Source: Rhodococcoides fascians A44A
GTDB taxonomy: Bacteria; Actinomycetota; Actinomycetes; Mycobacteriales; Mycobacteriaceae
Assembly: GCF_000760735.1 (NCBI RefSeq)
Contig: NZ_JMEX01000008.1
Coordinates: 2,576,915-2,640,914 of the forward strand
Length of the DNA: 64,000 bases
Direction: 5' to 3'
In this document: piece by piece, positions 25,259-34,350 of the stretch
Layout of the letters: every line of letters starts with the position of its first letter
How positions within the stretch are numbered: the first letter of the stretch is position 1
Made by a program: the position numbers and the translations under genes
The notes under the pieces: generated by a model
The model's input: the letters and a program-made list of their open reading frames with translations, nothing else
Databases searched by the model: none
Told to the model about the DNA's origin: nothing

Positions 25259-26449
25259 ATGCACCTCGGGTCCGGCACGTCTCCGGATCGGCCCGGGATG
25301 GACGACGTCCTGGTCCGGCAGTTGACTCCCGCTGTGATCGGCGTCCTCACTCGTCGCGGACTCGATTTCACGACAGCCGAGGACGCCGTGCAGGAAGCGT
25401 TGATCCAGGCCACGACGTCCTGGCCGACGACGATGCCGTCGGACCCCAAGGGGTGGCTCGTCACCGTCGCCTGGCGGAAGTTTCTCGACGGGCATCGAGC
25501 CGACGAAGCCCGTCGAACACGGGAGCTGCGGACCTGGGCCGAGCCGCCACCGGCGGACACCCAGAACGTCGACGACACCCTGCAGCTGCTCTTCCTGTGC
25601 GCGCATCCGTCGTTGACGCCGTCGGCGGCGGTCGCGTTGACGTTGCGCGCGGTCGGTGGCCTGACCACCAAGCAGATCGCCGACGCGTACCTCGTCCCGG
25701 AGAAGACGATGGGTCAGCGCATCAGCCGCGCGAAGAAAACCGTCGGGCACGTGCGATTCACGGAGAACGGAGATCTGTCGACGGTTCGCCGGGTGCTCTA
25801 CCTGATCTTCAACGAGGGGTACACCGGCGACGTCGACCTCGCGGCCGAGGCGATCCGACTGACCCGGCAGTTGGCCGCGTCGACCTACGACGAGGAGACG
25901 TCGGGACTACTCGCGCTGATGTTGCTGCATCATGCCCGCCGGAGTGCCAGGACACGGCCCGACGGCAGCGTCGTCCCCCTGGCCGAGCAGGACCGATCGC
26001 AGTGGGACACCACGCTGATCGGCGAAGGCGTCGACATCCTGCAGGCCGCGTTGGCGCGCGACCGACTGGGCGAGTTCCAAGTGCACGCGGCGATCGCCGC
26101 ACTGCACGCCGACGCCAGAAGCGTCGACGAGACCGACTGGGTGCAGATCGTGAGCTGGTACGACGAACTTCTCGCCATCACCGCGAGCCCCGTCGTGCAG
26201 CTCAATCGGGCGATCGCCGTGGGGGAGGCCGACGGCGCGGCCTCGGGTCTCGCGGCGCTCGGCGCAGTGGATCCGAGCGTGCCCCGCTTCGCCGCTGCTT
26301 CGGCGTACCTCCACGAAAAGGCGGGGGACCTGGTCTCGGCCGCGCGGCTGTACGGCGAGGCAGCGCAGGCAGCATCGAACCTCGCCGAGCGGCATCACCT
26401 GTCGGTGCAGGCAGCGCGTCTGAGCAAGGTGCTGCGCGAGTCCGAGTGA
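25259..26449 (+). CDS. ECF42-type RNA polymerase sigma factor with C-terminal extension
   Basis: 396 residues, twice the size of a minimal ECF. Region 2 (TTAEDAVQEALIQATTSWP, PKGWLVTVAWRKFLDGHRADEARR) and region 4 (LTTKQIADAYLVPEKTMGQRISRAKKTV) are followed by the DUF6596-like segment (RVLYLIFNEGYTGDVDLAAEAIRL) and an alpha-helical, TPR-like C-terminus (HAAIAALHADA, PVVQLNRAIAVGEADG). This architecture plus the DGPF gene one base upstream defines ECF group 42. There is no anti-sigma gene; in this group the C-terminal extension is thought to take over regulation. The operon promoter matches its expected motif. Confidence 0.93.
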   Translation: MHLGSGTSPDRPGMDDVLVRQLTPAVIGVLTRRGLDFTTAEDAVQEALIQATTSWPTTMPSDPKGWLVTVAWRKFLDGHRADEARRTRELRTWAEPPPADTQNVDDTLQLLFLCAHPSLTPSAAVALTLRAVGGLTTKQIADAYLVPEKTMGQRISRAKKTVGHVRFTENGDLSTVRRVLYLIFNEGYTGDVDLAAEAIRLTRQLAASTYDEETSGLLALMLLHHARRSARTRPDGSVVPLAEQDRSQWDTTLIGEGVDILQAALARDRLGEFQVHAAIAALHADARSVDETDWVQIVSWYDELLAITASPVVQLNRAIAVGEADGAASGLAALGAVDPSVPRFAAASAYLHEKAGDLVSAARLYGEAAQAASNLAERHHLSVQAARLSKVLRESE

Positions 26450-26476
26450 CGAGCCCGGCTCCGGAAGACCAAGGGG

Positions 26477-26506
26477 TTGACGCGGCGCACTGGAGAGCCC
26501 TAATGT
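26477..26506 (+). promoter_or_regulatory. Promoter of the rhamnose operon
   Basis: TTGACG (26477-26482), an 18-bp spacer and TAATGT (26501-26506) form a good vegetative-type promoter. The predicted start, near 26513, is just in front of the LacI-type operator. Confidence 0.6.
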
Positions 26507-26520
26507 GATCCAAGCCATCG

Positions 26521-26536
26521 ATTGAAACGTTTCAAT
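26521..26536. promoter_or_regulatory. LacI-family operator of the rhamnose operon
   Basis: ATTGAAACGTTTCAAT is a perfect 16-bp palindrome with the central CG typical of LacI-family operators. It lies just downstream of the predicted transcription start and 61 bp before the mutarotase gene, ideal for repression by the LacI protein encoded at the end of the cluster. No second copy was noticed in the cluster. Confidence 0.85.
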
Positions 26537-26597
26537 CCCGTCGAATCTGCAACAGTCGATGGTGGCCCCCACACTCTGATCGTCGAGAAGGTCCTCC

Positions 26598-26936
26598 ATG
26601 GCATCGGTTCTGTCCGACACGAAGAAGCTGTGCTTCCTGTTGAAACTGCGCCCCGAGCGGGTGCAGGACTACCTGGCCGCGCACGAGACCGTCTGGCCGG
26701 AGATGCTCGATGCTCTGCGCGAGACGGGGTGGAAGAACTACTCGCTGTTCCTTCGACCCGAGGACGGTCTCGTCGTCGGCTACGTCGAGTCGGACGACCC
26801 CGCGGCGATGACCACGGCCATGAGCGCGACCGACGTCGACGCACGCTGGCAGGCCACCATGGCCCAGTACTTCGAACCCGCGGCCCGCCCCGACGCCCCT
26901 CTCGAGTTTCTGCACCACTACTTCCATCTCCCCTGA
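26598..26936 (+). CDS. rhaM: L-rhamnose mutarotase
   Basis: 112 residues, the usual size. KKLCFLLKLRPERVQDYLAAHETVWPEMLDALRETGWKNYSLFL is the family signature, with catalytic His in AAHETVWPE, and YVESDD and the C-terminal HHYFHLP follow. It interconverts the alpha and beta anomers of L-rhamnose so that the isomerase receives its preferred form. It is the first gene of the operon, directly behind the LacI-type operator. Confidence 0.94.
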   Translation: MASVLSDTKKLCFLLKLRPERVQDYLAAHETVWPEMLDALRETGWKNYSLFLRPEDGLVVGYVESDDPAAMTTAMSATDVDARWQATMAQYFEPAARPDAPLEFLHHYFHLP

Positions 26937-26940
26937 TCAC

Positions 26941-26976
26941 CCTCACACCGACCCCCCTCACACTGACCCCCCTCAC
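26941..26976. repeat. 15-bp tandem repeat between rhaM and the transporter gene
   Basis: CCTCACACCGACCCC (26941-26955) is followed by CCTCACACTGACCCC (26956-26970, one mismatch) and a partial third copy CCTCAC. It fills most of the 54-bp gap and does not encode protein. Confidence 0.92.
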
Positions 26977-26990
26977 TACATGGAGCCCTC

Positions 26991-28337
26991 ATGAAGATCG
27001 GCGCCAAGTCCACCACCGGGTGGCGAGCGACCATATCGGTCGCGATGAGCAACTACATCGAAGCCGGATCGATCATCGCCATCGCCACGTCGTTGACGTT
27101 GTGGCAGAACGAGTTCGGCATCAGCAACCTCGCCGTCGGGCTGCTGGCCGCGTTCAGCGCCAATGCATTCGGTGCGGCGATCGGCGCCGGCATCGGCGGT
27201 CCGCTGTGCGACAGGTTCGGCCGCAAGGCGATCTACACCTACGACCTGATGGTCTACATGGTCGGTGTGCTGATCGCAGCGTTCGCGATGAACTTCGCCA
27301 TGTTGCTGACCGCGTTCGTGATCACCGGCATCGCCGTCGGAGCAGGTGTACCCGCATCGTGGACGTACATTGCCGAACAGGCGCCGTCGCGTGAGCGGGC
27401 ACGACACGTCGGAACCGCGCAATTGGCGTGGTCGGTCGGGCCGTTCGTCGGATTCGCACTCGCTGCGTTGCTCGCGCCCCTGGATCTACTCGGCTCTCGC
27501 ATCATCTTCCTGCACCTCTTCGTCGTGGCCGCGGTGGTGTGGTGGATTCGCCAGGGCTTGCCCGAGTCGGTGATCTGGAAGAACGAAACGGGCGACACCG
27601 CAGGGGCGGCTGCACGCGAGAAGACCTTCGGCGCAGCCGGATTGAAGGGCCTGTTCACCAAGAAAGTGAACATCACCGCGCTGCTGGTCCTCATCGGGAT
27701 CTACGGCTTCTGGAACACCGTCGCGGGACAGGCAGGCATCTTCATGCCGCGTGTGTACGAGAGCGCAGGCGTCGAGAGCGCCGTCGAACAGAACCTCCTG
27801 CAGGTTCTGGTGTGGGGCTGCACCGTGCTCGCCACGTACTTCGGCTTCATGAAGTTCGCCGATCGCGTGTCCCAGAAGCTGCTCTACTCCATCGGGGCTC
27901 TGCTCGGCATCGCGGCCTGGGCAATCCTGGTGTTCTTCACCGACAACGGACTCCCGACGCTGCTGATCTTCGCCATCACCTGGGGTATCTCCAGCGGCAT
28001 CGGTGCCCAGGCGTTCTACAGCCTCTGGGCGAGCGAGCTGTTCGCGACGCCGTACCGCGCCAGCGCCCAGGGCTTCATGTTCTTCGTCGTCCGCACCGCC
28101 ACCGGTCTGCTGAGTTACTTCTTCCCGACCCTGCTCGCCGCCACCGGACTCACCACCGTCGGCCTGCTGCTCATCGGCCTGCTCACCGTCGCCCTCGCGA
28201 TCGGTGCGATCTTCGCACCGAACACGCGTGGAAAGTCCCTGCCGGAGATCGAGACCGAGCGATACGGTGCGGTCGTGTCCCCTGAACTTCCCGACTCCCG
28301 AGACGGAGTCACCCAGACCCGAGAGCCTGCACTGTGA
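26991..28337 (+). CDS. MFS transporter, probable L-rhamnose permease
   Basis: 448 residues, twelve membrane helices. The motif after helix 2 (GGPLCDRFGRKAIYTYDLMVYMVG) and the GVPASWTYIAEQAPSRERARHVG loop are typical of sugar-porter-like MFS proteins; the C-terminal tail (APNTRGKSLPEIETERYG) carries the NTRGKSLPEIE motif of that group. Its position between mutarotase and isomerase makes rhamnose uptake by proton symport the likely role; it is not the E. coli RhaT family. ATG 26991 has GGAG 5 nt upstream. Its TGA overlaps the rhaI GTG. Confidence 0.9.
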   Translation: MKIGAKSTTGWRATISVAMSNYIEAGSIIAIATSLTLWQNEFGISNLAVGLLAAFSANAFGAAIGAGIGGPLCDRFGRKAIYTYDLMVYMVGVLIAAFAMNFAMLLTAFVITGIAVGAGVPASWTYIAEQAPSRERARHVGTAQLAWSVGPFVGFALAALLAPLDLLGSRIIFLHLFVVAAVVWWIRQGLPESVIWKNETGDTAGAAAREKTFGAAGLKGLFTKKVNITALLVLIGIYGFWNTVAGQAGIFMPRVYESAGVESAVEQNLLQVLVWGCTVLATYFGFMKFADRVSQKLLYSIGALLGIAAWAILVFFTDNGLPTLLIFAITWGISSGIGAQAFYSLWASELFATPYRASAQGFMFFVVRTATGLLSYFFPTLLAATGLTTVGLLLIGLLTVALAIGAIFAPNTRGKSLPEIETERYGAVVSPELPDSRDGVTQTREPAL

Positions 28338-29503
28338 CCACACATACCGTCAGTCCCGACGCGATCCTCGACGCCCTCGCCATCGAACTCCCGTCGTGGG
28401 CGTTCGGAAACTCCGGAACCCGCTTCAAGGTGTTCGGCACCCCCGGCACACCCCGCACGATCGAGGAGAAGATCGCCGACGCAGCCACCGTGCATCGGCT
28501 CACCGGATTGGCTCCCGTTGTCGCGCTTCACATCCCGTGGGACAACGTCGACAGCTTCACGGCACTGAAGTCCTACGCCGCCGATCTCGGTGTTCGTCTG
28601 GGAACGGTGAACTCCAATACCTTCCAGGACGACGACTACAAGTTCGGCAGTCTCACGCACACCGACAAGGGCGTGCGGCAGAAGGCGATCGACCACCATC
28701 TGCGGTGCCTCGAGGTCATGACCGAGATCGGCTCGCAGGACCTGAAGGTGTGGCTGGCCGACGGCACCAACTACCCGGGTCAGGGCGATATTCGCGGTCG
28801 GCAGGACCGTCTCGCGGAATCGCTGGCCGCGATCTACCAGCACGTCGGCGAGGGCCAGCGGTTGGTGCTCGAGTACAAGTTCTTCGAGCCTGCCGTCTAC
28901 GTGACGGACGTGCCGGACTGGGGCACGTCCTACGCGCACACCGTCGCGCTCGGTGAGCGCGCGGCAGTGTGCCTCGACACCGGGCACCACGCGCCGGGAA
29001 CGAACATCGAGTTCATCGTCGCGCAGCTTCTGCGCCTCGGCAAACTCGGTTCCTTCGACTTCAATTCACGCTTCTACGCCGACGACGATCTGATCGTCGG
29101 CGCGGCGGATCCGTTCCAGCTGTTCAGGATTCTGTTCGAGGTCATCCGCGGCGGAGGGCTCGCACCCGAGTCGGACCTCGCGCTCATGCTGGACCAGTGT
29201 CACAACGTCGAGGCGAAGATACCCGGGCAGATCCGCTCGGTCCTCAACGTCCAGGAGATGACGCTGCGCGCGGCTCTCGTGGACACCGAGGCACTCACCA
29301 CGGCGCAGGAAGCCGGAGACGTACTGGGCGCCAACGGCATCTTCATGGATGCCTTCTACACCGACGTGCGTCCGCGGCTCGCCGAGTGGCGAGAGAGCCG
29401 CGGTCTACCGGCCGACCCGATGCGAGCCTTCGCGGAATCGGGTTATCAGCAGCAGATCGAAGCCGACCGCGTCGGCGGCACCCAGACCTCCTGGGGTGCA
29501 TGA
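28334..29503 (+). CDS. rhaI: L-rhamnose isomerase, RhaI type
   Basis: 389 residues from GTG 28334, overlapping the transporter stop (GTGA). It is a TIM-barrel sugar isomerase of the Pseudomonas/Bacillus-type RhaI family: HIPWDNVDSF near residue 60, EYKFFEPAVYVTDVPDWG with the metal-binding Glu, CLDTGHHAPGTNIEFIVAQLL, and HFNSR-like FDFNSRFYADDDLIVG. Two divalent metals (Mn2+) are expected. It converts L-rhamnose to L-rhamnulose for the downstream kinase. Confidence 0.94.
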   Translation: MTTHTVSPDAILDALAIELPSWAFGNSGTRFKVFGTPGTPRTIEEKIADAATVHRLTGLAPVVALHIPWDNVDSFTALKSYAADLGVRLGTVNSNTFQDDDYKFGSLTHTDKGVRQKAIDHHLRCLEVMTEIGSQDLKVWLADGTNYPGQGDIRGRQDRLAESLAAIYQHVGEGQRLVLEYKFFEPAVYVTDVPDWGTSYAHTVALGERAAVCLDTGHHAPGTNIEFIVAQLLRLGKLGSFDFNSRFYADDDLIVGAADPFQLFRILFEVIRGGGLAPESDLALMLDQCHNVEAKIPGQIRSVLNVQEMTLRAALVDTEALTTAQEAGDVLGANGIFMDAFYTDVRPRLAEWRESRGLPADPMRAFAESGYQQQIEADRVGGTQTSWGA

Positions 29504-29533
29504 GCAATGACGACACAGCAGGAAGCGAACACG

Positions 29534-31567
29534 ATGAACGAGACTGTCGCAGCGTTGTTGGCACGATCGAACCGTCTCGGGTCCGACCCGAGCAACACCA
29601 ACTACGCCGGCGGTAACACCTCCGCCAAGGGAACCGACACCGACCCGGTGACCGGTGCCGATGTCGAACTCATGTGGGTGAAGGGATCCGGCGGCGATCT
29701 CGGAACGCTGACCGAGTCCGGCCTGGCCGTCCTGCGGCTCGATCGGCTGCGCGCACTGGTCGATGTGTACCCGGGACTGGACCGCGAGGACGAGATGGTC
29801 GCGTCGTTCGACTACACCCTGCACGGACGCGGGGGAGCGGCGCCGTCGATCGACACGGCGATGCACGGACTCGTCGACGCAGCACACGTCGACCACCTGC
29901 ATCCGGACTCCGGCATCGCGATCGCGACCGCCGCGGACGGTCCCGAACTGACCCGAAAGATATTCGGCGACACGGTGGTGTGGGTTCCGTGGCGACGACC
30001 CGGATTCCAGCTCGGACTCGACATCGCCGCTATCAAAGCCGAGAACCCGCAGGCGATCGGCTGCATTCTCGGCGGACACGGCATCACCGCATGGGGTGAG
30101 ACGTCCGAGGAGTCGGAGGCGAACTCGCTCGAGATCATCCGCGCTGCCCAGGCCTACCTTGCCGAACACGGCCGAGCAGAACCGTTCGGCGCCGCGCTCG
30201 ACGGCTACTCGGCCCTGCCGGAGGCCGAGCGACGCGCCAAGGCCGCAGCCCTGGCCCCGTACATCCGAGGGATGGCATCCACCGACGAACCCAAGGTCGG
30301 GCACTTCACCGACTCCGACGTGGTCCTGGACTACCTGGCTGCCGCCGAGCATCCGCGTCTGGCCGCGCTCGGCACCAGCTGCCCCGACCACTTCCTGCGG
30401 ACCAAGGTGAAGCCCCTCGTTCTGGACCTGCCTGCGGACGCATCGATCGAGCAGTCCGTCGAACGCCTGCAGACACTGCACGAGGCGTACCGCAAGGACT
30501 ACCAGGCCTACTACGAGCGCTTCGCGACCGAGGACTCACCTGCGATGCGCGGCGCCGATCCGGCCATCGTGTTGATCCCCGGCGTCGGCATGTTCAGTTA
30601 CGGCGCCACCAAGCAGACCGCCCGGGTGGCAGGCGAGTTCTACGTCAACGCGATCAACGTGATGCGGGGCGCCGAATCGGTGTCCACCTACAGCCCCATC
30701 GACGAGTCGGAGAAGTTCGACATCGAGTACTGGGCGCTGGAAGAAGCCAAGCTCGCTCGGATGCCGAAACCCAAGCCGCTCGCGACGCGCATCGCCCTGG
30801 TCACCGGCGCGGCGTCGGGCATCGGCAAGGCGATCGCCACACGATTGGCCGCGGAGGGCGCGTGCGTCGTCATCGCCGACCTCGACGCGCAGAAAGCATC
30901 CGACGTCGCCGCCGAGATCGGCTCGACGGACGTGGCCATCGGAGTTCGGGCCGACGTCACCGACGAAGCTGCGGTGCAGGCAGCCGTCGACGCGACGGTG
31001 CTCGCGTTCGGCGGTATCGACCTGGTGGTCAACAACGCAGGCCTCTCGCTGTCGAAGCCTCTGCTGGAGACGACCGTCGCGGACTGGGATCTGCAGCACG
31101 ACGTGATGGCTCGCGGATCGTTCCTCGTCTCGCGCGCTGCGGCGGCCGCGCTGATTGCCCAGAAGATGGGCGGCGACATCCTGTACATCTCGTCGAAGAA
31201 CTCGGTGTTCGCGGGACCGAACAACATCGCCTACTCGGCGACGAAAGCCGATCAGGCACATCAGGTTCGGTTGCTCGCCGCCGAACTCGGCGAACACGGT
31301 GTCAAGGTCAACGGCATCAACCCCGACGGGGTGGTGCAGGGATCGGGCATCTTCGCCGCCGGCTGGGGAGCGTCCCGCGCTGCGGTCTACGGCGTCGACG
31401 AGGCCGACCTCGGCAAGTTCTACGCGCAGCGCACGCTGCTCAAGCGAGAGGTGTTGCCGGAGAACATCGCCAATGCCGCGTTCGCACTGTGCACGTCGGA
31501 CTTCTCGCACACGACCGGACTGCACGTGCCCGTCGACGCGGGTGTCGCCGCCGCCTTCCTGAGATGA
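29534..31567 (+). CDS. rhaD: Bifunctional rhamnulose-1-phosphate aldolase / lactaldehyde dehydrogenase
   Basis: 677 residues from ATG 29534, chosen because AGGAAG lies 8 nt upstream; ATG 29507 is a possible earlier start. Residues to about 400 form a class II aldolase/adducin-like zinc domain (SNRLGSDPSNTNYAGGNTSAKG, HVDHLHPDSGIAIA, GHGITAWG). The rest is a short-chain dehydrogenase (VTGAASGIGKAIATRLA, NNAGLS, YSATKADQAH). It splits rhamnulose-1-phosphate into dihydroxyacetone phosphate and L-lactaldehyde, then oxidises lactaldehyde to lactate with NAD+, channelling a reactive aldehyde. It sits between isomerase and kinase genes. Confidence 0.93.
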   Translation: MNETVAALLARSNRLGSDPSNTNYAGGNTSAKGTDTDPVTGADVELMWVKGSGGDLGTLTESGLAVLRLDRLRALVDVYPGLDREDEMVASFDYTLHGRGGAAPSIDTAMHGLVDAAHVDHLHPDSGIAIATAADGPELTRKIFGDTVVWVPWRRPGFQLGLDIAAIKAENPQAIGCILGGHGITAWGETSEESEANSLEIIRAAQAYLAEHGRAEPFGAALDGYSALPEAERRAKAAALAPYIRGMASTDEPKVGHFTDSDVVLDYLAAAEHPRLAALGTSCPDHFLRTKVKPLVLDLPADASIEQSVERLQTLHEAYRKDYQAYYERFATEDSPAMRGADPAIVLIPGVGMFSYGATKQTARVAGEFYVNAINVMRGAESVSTYSPIDESEKFDIEYWALEEAKLARMPKPKPLATRIALVTGAASGIGKAIATRLAAEGACVVIADLDAQKASDVAAEIGSTDVAIGVRADVTDEAAVQAAVDATVLAFGGIDLVVNNAGLSLSKPLLETTVADWDLQHDVMARGSFLVSRAAAAALIAQKMGGDILYISSKNSVFAGPNNIAYSATKADQAHQVRLLAAELGEHGVKVNGINPDGVVQGSGIFAAGWGASRAAVYGVDEADLGKFYAQRTLLKREVLPENIANAAFALCTSDFSHTTGLHVPVDAGVAAAFLR

Positions 31568-31574
31568 GACGGGC

Positions 31575-33035
31575 ATGAGTACAGCTCAGGTCGCGGCCGT
31601 CGACCTCGGTGCGACGAGCGGTCGCGTCGTGGTCGGCACCGTCGGCAGCGATACCGCAGGCAGGGACGTGCTGCGTCTCGACGTCGTCACCCGGTTTCCC
31701 AACGAACCCTGCCGGCTCTGGAACGGGTCGCGGGCAGCGCTGCACACCGACGTGCCCGGATTGTTCGGGCACGTTCGGCGTGGTCTCGCCGACGCCGCTC
31801 GCGACGCGGACAACCTGGTGAGCGTCGGAGTCGACTCGTGGGCCGTCGATTACGGCCTCATGCGCGGAGGTCGCCTGGTCGGGTTGCCGCACCACTACCG
31901 GGACGAACGATCCCAGCGGGGCGTCGAGCTCGTGGAATCCGTCGTCGACCGCGCGGAGTTGTTCGCCCGCAACGGTTTGCAGTTCCTCCCGTTCACCACC
32001 GTGTACCAGCTTGCGGTGGACCGGGCCGACGGTCTGCTCGAACCAGCGGACCGCGTGCTACTGGTGCCGGATCTCGTGTCGTACTGGCTCACCGGCCGCG
32101 AGGTCGCCGAGCGCACCAACGCGTCGACGACGGGCATTTTCGGTACCGACGGCGTGCTCGACGATGTCCTGCTGGATCTCCTGGGAATCGACAGGTCGCT
32201 GTTTCCCGATGTCGTCGACCCGGGCGAGGTTCTCGGGCCGATCCTGCCCGGTGTGGTGGACGGTGATCCGTCGGTGTCGGTCACTGCTGTCGGTTCCCAC
32301 GACACCGCCTCCGCGGTTGCCGCGGTACCGATGGATCCTGATTCGGCGGTCTACATCTCCTGCGGCACCTGGGGTCTCGTCGGCGCCGAGACCTCCTCGC
32401 CGGTGGTGAATTCCCGAGTGCGCGACGCGGGGTTCACCAACGAAGCCGGAGTGGACGGTCGCAACCGGTTGTTGCACAACGTGATGGGTCTGTGGCTGCT
32501 GTCGGAATCGGTGCGCGAATGGAGCCGAGCCGACGGCGCGGCGGTGGACCTGCCGGAGATGTTGGCGGCAGCGGCACACTGCCCGGCCCCCACGCATGTC
32601 TTCGACGCCGAAGATCCGATGTTCCTTCCTCGCGGCGACATGCCGACACGAATCGCGGCCTGGTACTCCGATCGTGGCCTTGCGGTTCCGTCGTCACGGG
32701 TGGAGATGGTTCGGGCGATCGTCGAATCCCTGGCCGTCGCCTTCAGCGCGGCGGTGTACGACGCCGCGGAACTCGCAGGCATCGACGTGCGGCGGATCCA
32801 CGTCGTCGGCGGCGGAGCACAGAATTCGTTGCTGTGCCGGATTCTCGCCGACAGGTCCGGACTCGACGTACTGGCCGGGCCCATCGAAGCGACCGCGTTG
32901 GGTAACGTGCTGGTACAGGCACGGACCCACGGGTTGATCTCCGGAGATCTGACACGGCTGCGGCACACGGTCGCAACCACCTTCCCTCCCGTTCGTCACG
33001 AACCTGCGTCCTCCCGCCGGGCGGCATCTCTTTGA
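31575..33035 (+). CDS. rhaB: Rhamnulokinase
   Basis: 486 residues of the FGGY sugar-kinase family: phosphate-binding [40 protein letters not shown], the [12 protein letters not shown] and [12 protein letters not shown] blocks, and the C-terminal [21 protein letters not shown], which is typical of rhamnulokinases. It phosphorylates L-rhamnulose at C1 with ATP. It starts 7 bp after the aldolase gene. Its stop codon lies in the first copy of a 15-bp tandem duplication. Confidence 0.95.
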   Translation: MSTAQVAAVDLGATSGRVVVGTVGSDTAGRDVLRLDVVTRFPNEPCRLWNGSRAALHTDVPGLFGHVRRGLADAARDADNLVSVGVDSWAVDYGLMRGGRLVGLPHHYRDERSQRGVELVESVVDRAELFARNGLQFLPFTTVYQLAVDRADGLLEPADRVLLVPDLVSYWLTGREVAERTNASTTGIFGTDGVLDDVLLDLLGIDRSLFPDVVDPGEVLGPILPGVVDGDPSVSVTAVGSHDTASAVAAVPMDPDSAVYISCGTWGLVGAETSSPVVNSRVRDAGFTNEAGVDGRNRLLHNVMGLWLLSESVREWSRADGAAVDLPEMLAAAAHCPAPTHVFDAEDPMFLPRGDMPTRIAAWYSDRGLAVPSSRVEMVRAIVESLAVAFSAAVYDAAELAGIDVRRIHVVGGGAQNSLLCRILADRSGLDVLAGPIEATALGNVLVQARTHGLISGDLTRLRHTVATTFPPVRHEPASSRRAASL

Positions 33036-33057
33036 ACCACAGCTCTTTGAACCACAG
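33028..33057. repeat. 15-bp tandem duplication (x2) at the rhaB stop codon
   Basis: CTCTTTGAACCACAG occurs perfectly twice head to tail (33028-33042, 33043-33057). The first copy carries the rhaB stop TGA; the second repeats a now non-functional stop in the gap before the lactate dehydrogenase gene. Confidence 0.95.
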
Positions 33058-33087
33058 CGCTATGACACACACGACAAAGGATTGACC

Positions 33088-34323
33088 ATGGTCAAGAGGC
33101 AAATCCCCAAGGTGCGCGATCTCGCGCCCCTGATGCAGTTCAAGAAGCCGGAGTTGAACGGCAAGAAGCGCAGGCTCGACGCCGCCCTGACCATCGAGGA
33201 TCTTCGCCGGATCGCCAAGCGTCGGACCCCGACGGCGGCGTTCGACTACACCGACGGCTCGGCGGAGGCCGAACTGTCGATCAGCCGGGCGCGTCAGGCG
33301 TTCCAGGACATCGAGTTCTCTCCGTCGATCCTGCGCGACGTGTCCAAGGTGTCGACGGGATGGGACGTGCTCGGCGCACCGGTGGCGCAGCCCTTTGGTA
33401 TCGCCCCGACGGGCTTCACCCGCATGATGCAGACCGAGGGGGAGATCGCCGGTGCGCATGCGGCAGCTCGCGCGGGCATCCCGTTCTCGTTGTCCACGAT
33501 GGGAACGACCTCGATCGAGGACGTCCGCGACGCCAACCCGCACGGTCGCAACTGGTTTCAGCTGTACATGTGGAAGGACCGCGAGCGGTCGATGAGCCTC
33601 GTCGACCGTGCCGCGAAGGCGGGGTACGACACCCTTCTGGTCACCGTCGACGTTCCTGTGGCGGGAGCGAGGCTGCGAGACAAGCGCAACGGCATGACGA
33701 TTCCGCCTGCACTGACACCGGGAACCGTGTTGAACGCGCTGCCGCGTCCACAGTGGTGGATCGACTTCCTCACCACCGAACCGCTGTCGTTCGCGTCGAT
33801 CGACCGTTGGTCCGGCACCGTGGCGGAACTGCTCGACACGATGTTCGACCCGACGGTCACCTTCGAGGACCTGGCGTGGATCAAGGAGCAGTGGCCGGGC
33901 AAGCTCGTCGTCAAGGGAATCCAGACGCTCGACGACGCCAAGGCCGTCACCGCACTGGGCGTCGACGGTCTCGTTCTGTCCAACCACGGCGGACGACAAC
34001 TCGACCGTGCTCCGATTCCGTTCCACCTTCTGCCCGAGGTGGCCCGCGAGGTCGGCAAGGACACCGAGGTCATGATCGACACCGGCATCATGTCCGGCGC
34101 CGACATCGTGGCGTCGATCGCCGTCGGAGCCCGATTCACGCTCGTCGGCCGCGCCTACCTGTACGGGCTCATGGCGGGCGGCGAAGCCGGGGTCAACCGT
34201 GCCGTGGACATTCTGTCCGAGCAGGTCGAACGCACCATGCGTCTCTTGGGTGTCACCGCGTTGGAGGAACTGGGCCCTGGCCACGTCACTCAGCTCGAGC
34301 GGTTGGTCCCGCGCCCACGGTGA
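33088..34323 (+). CDS. lldD: FMN-dependent L-lactate dehydrogenase / alpha-hydroxy-acid oxidase
   Basis: 411 residues from ATG 33088 (AAAGGA 6 nt upstream). FMN alpha-hydroxy-acid dehydrogenase barrel: [55 protein letters not shown], the active-site SNHGGRQLD with catalytic His, and [18 protein letters not shown]. It oxidises L-lactate to pyruvate, passing electrons to the respiratory chain or oxygen. Within the rhamnose operon it would consume the lactate made by the bifunctional aldolase/dehydrogenase, so that both halves of rhamnose reach central metabolism. Confidence 0.92.
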   Translation: MVKRQIPKVRDLAPLMQFKKPELNGKKRRLDAALTIEDLRRIAKRRTPTAAFDYTDGSAEAELSISRARQAFQDIEFSPSILRDVSKVSTGWDVLGAPVAQPFGIAPTGFTRMMQTEGEIAGAHAAARAGIPFSLSTMGTTSIEDVRDANPHGRNWFQLYMWKDRERSMSLVDRAAKAGYDTLLVTVDVPVAGARLRDKRNGMTIPPALTPGTVLNALPRPQWWIDFLTTEPLSFASIDRWSGTVAELLDTMFDPTVTFEDLAWIKEQWPGKLVVKGIQTLDDAKAVTALGVDGLVLSNHGGRQLDRAPIPFHLLPEVAREVGKDTEVMIDTGIMSGADIVASIAVGARFTLVGRAYLYGLMAGGEAGVNRAVDILSEQVERTMRLLGVTALEELGPGHVTQLERLVPRPR

Positions 34324-34350
34324 CCGTGGTCGGCTGGTAAGACTGCAGTC

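Noticed and set aside
24700-25671. N-terminal extension of the alpha/beta hydrolase up to 25671
   Set aside because: It would run antisense through the DGPF gene and part of the ECF42 gene. The family similarity begins at ATG 24699.
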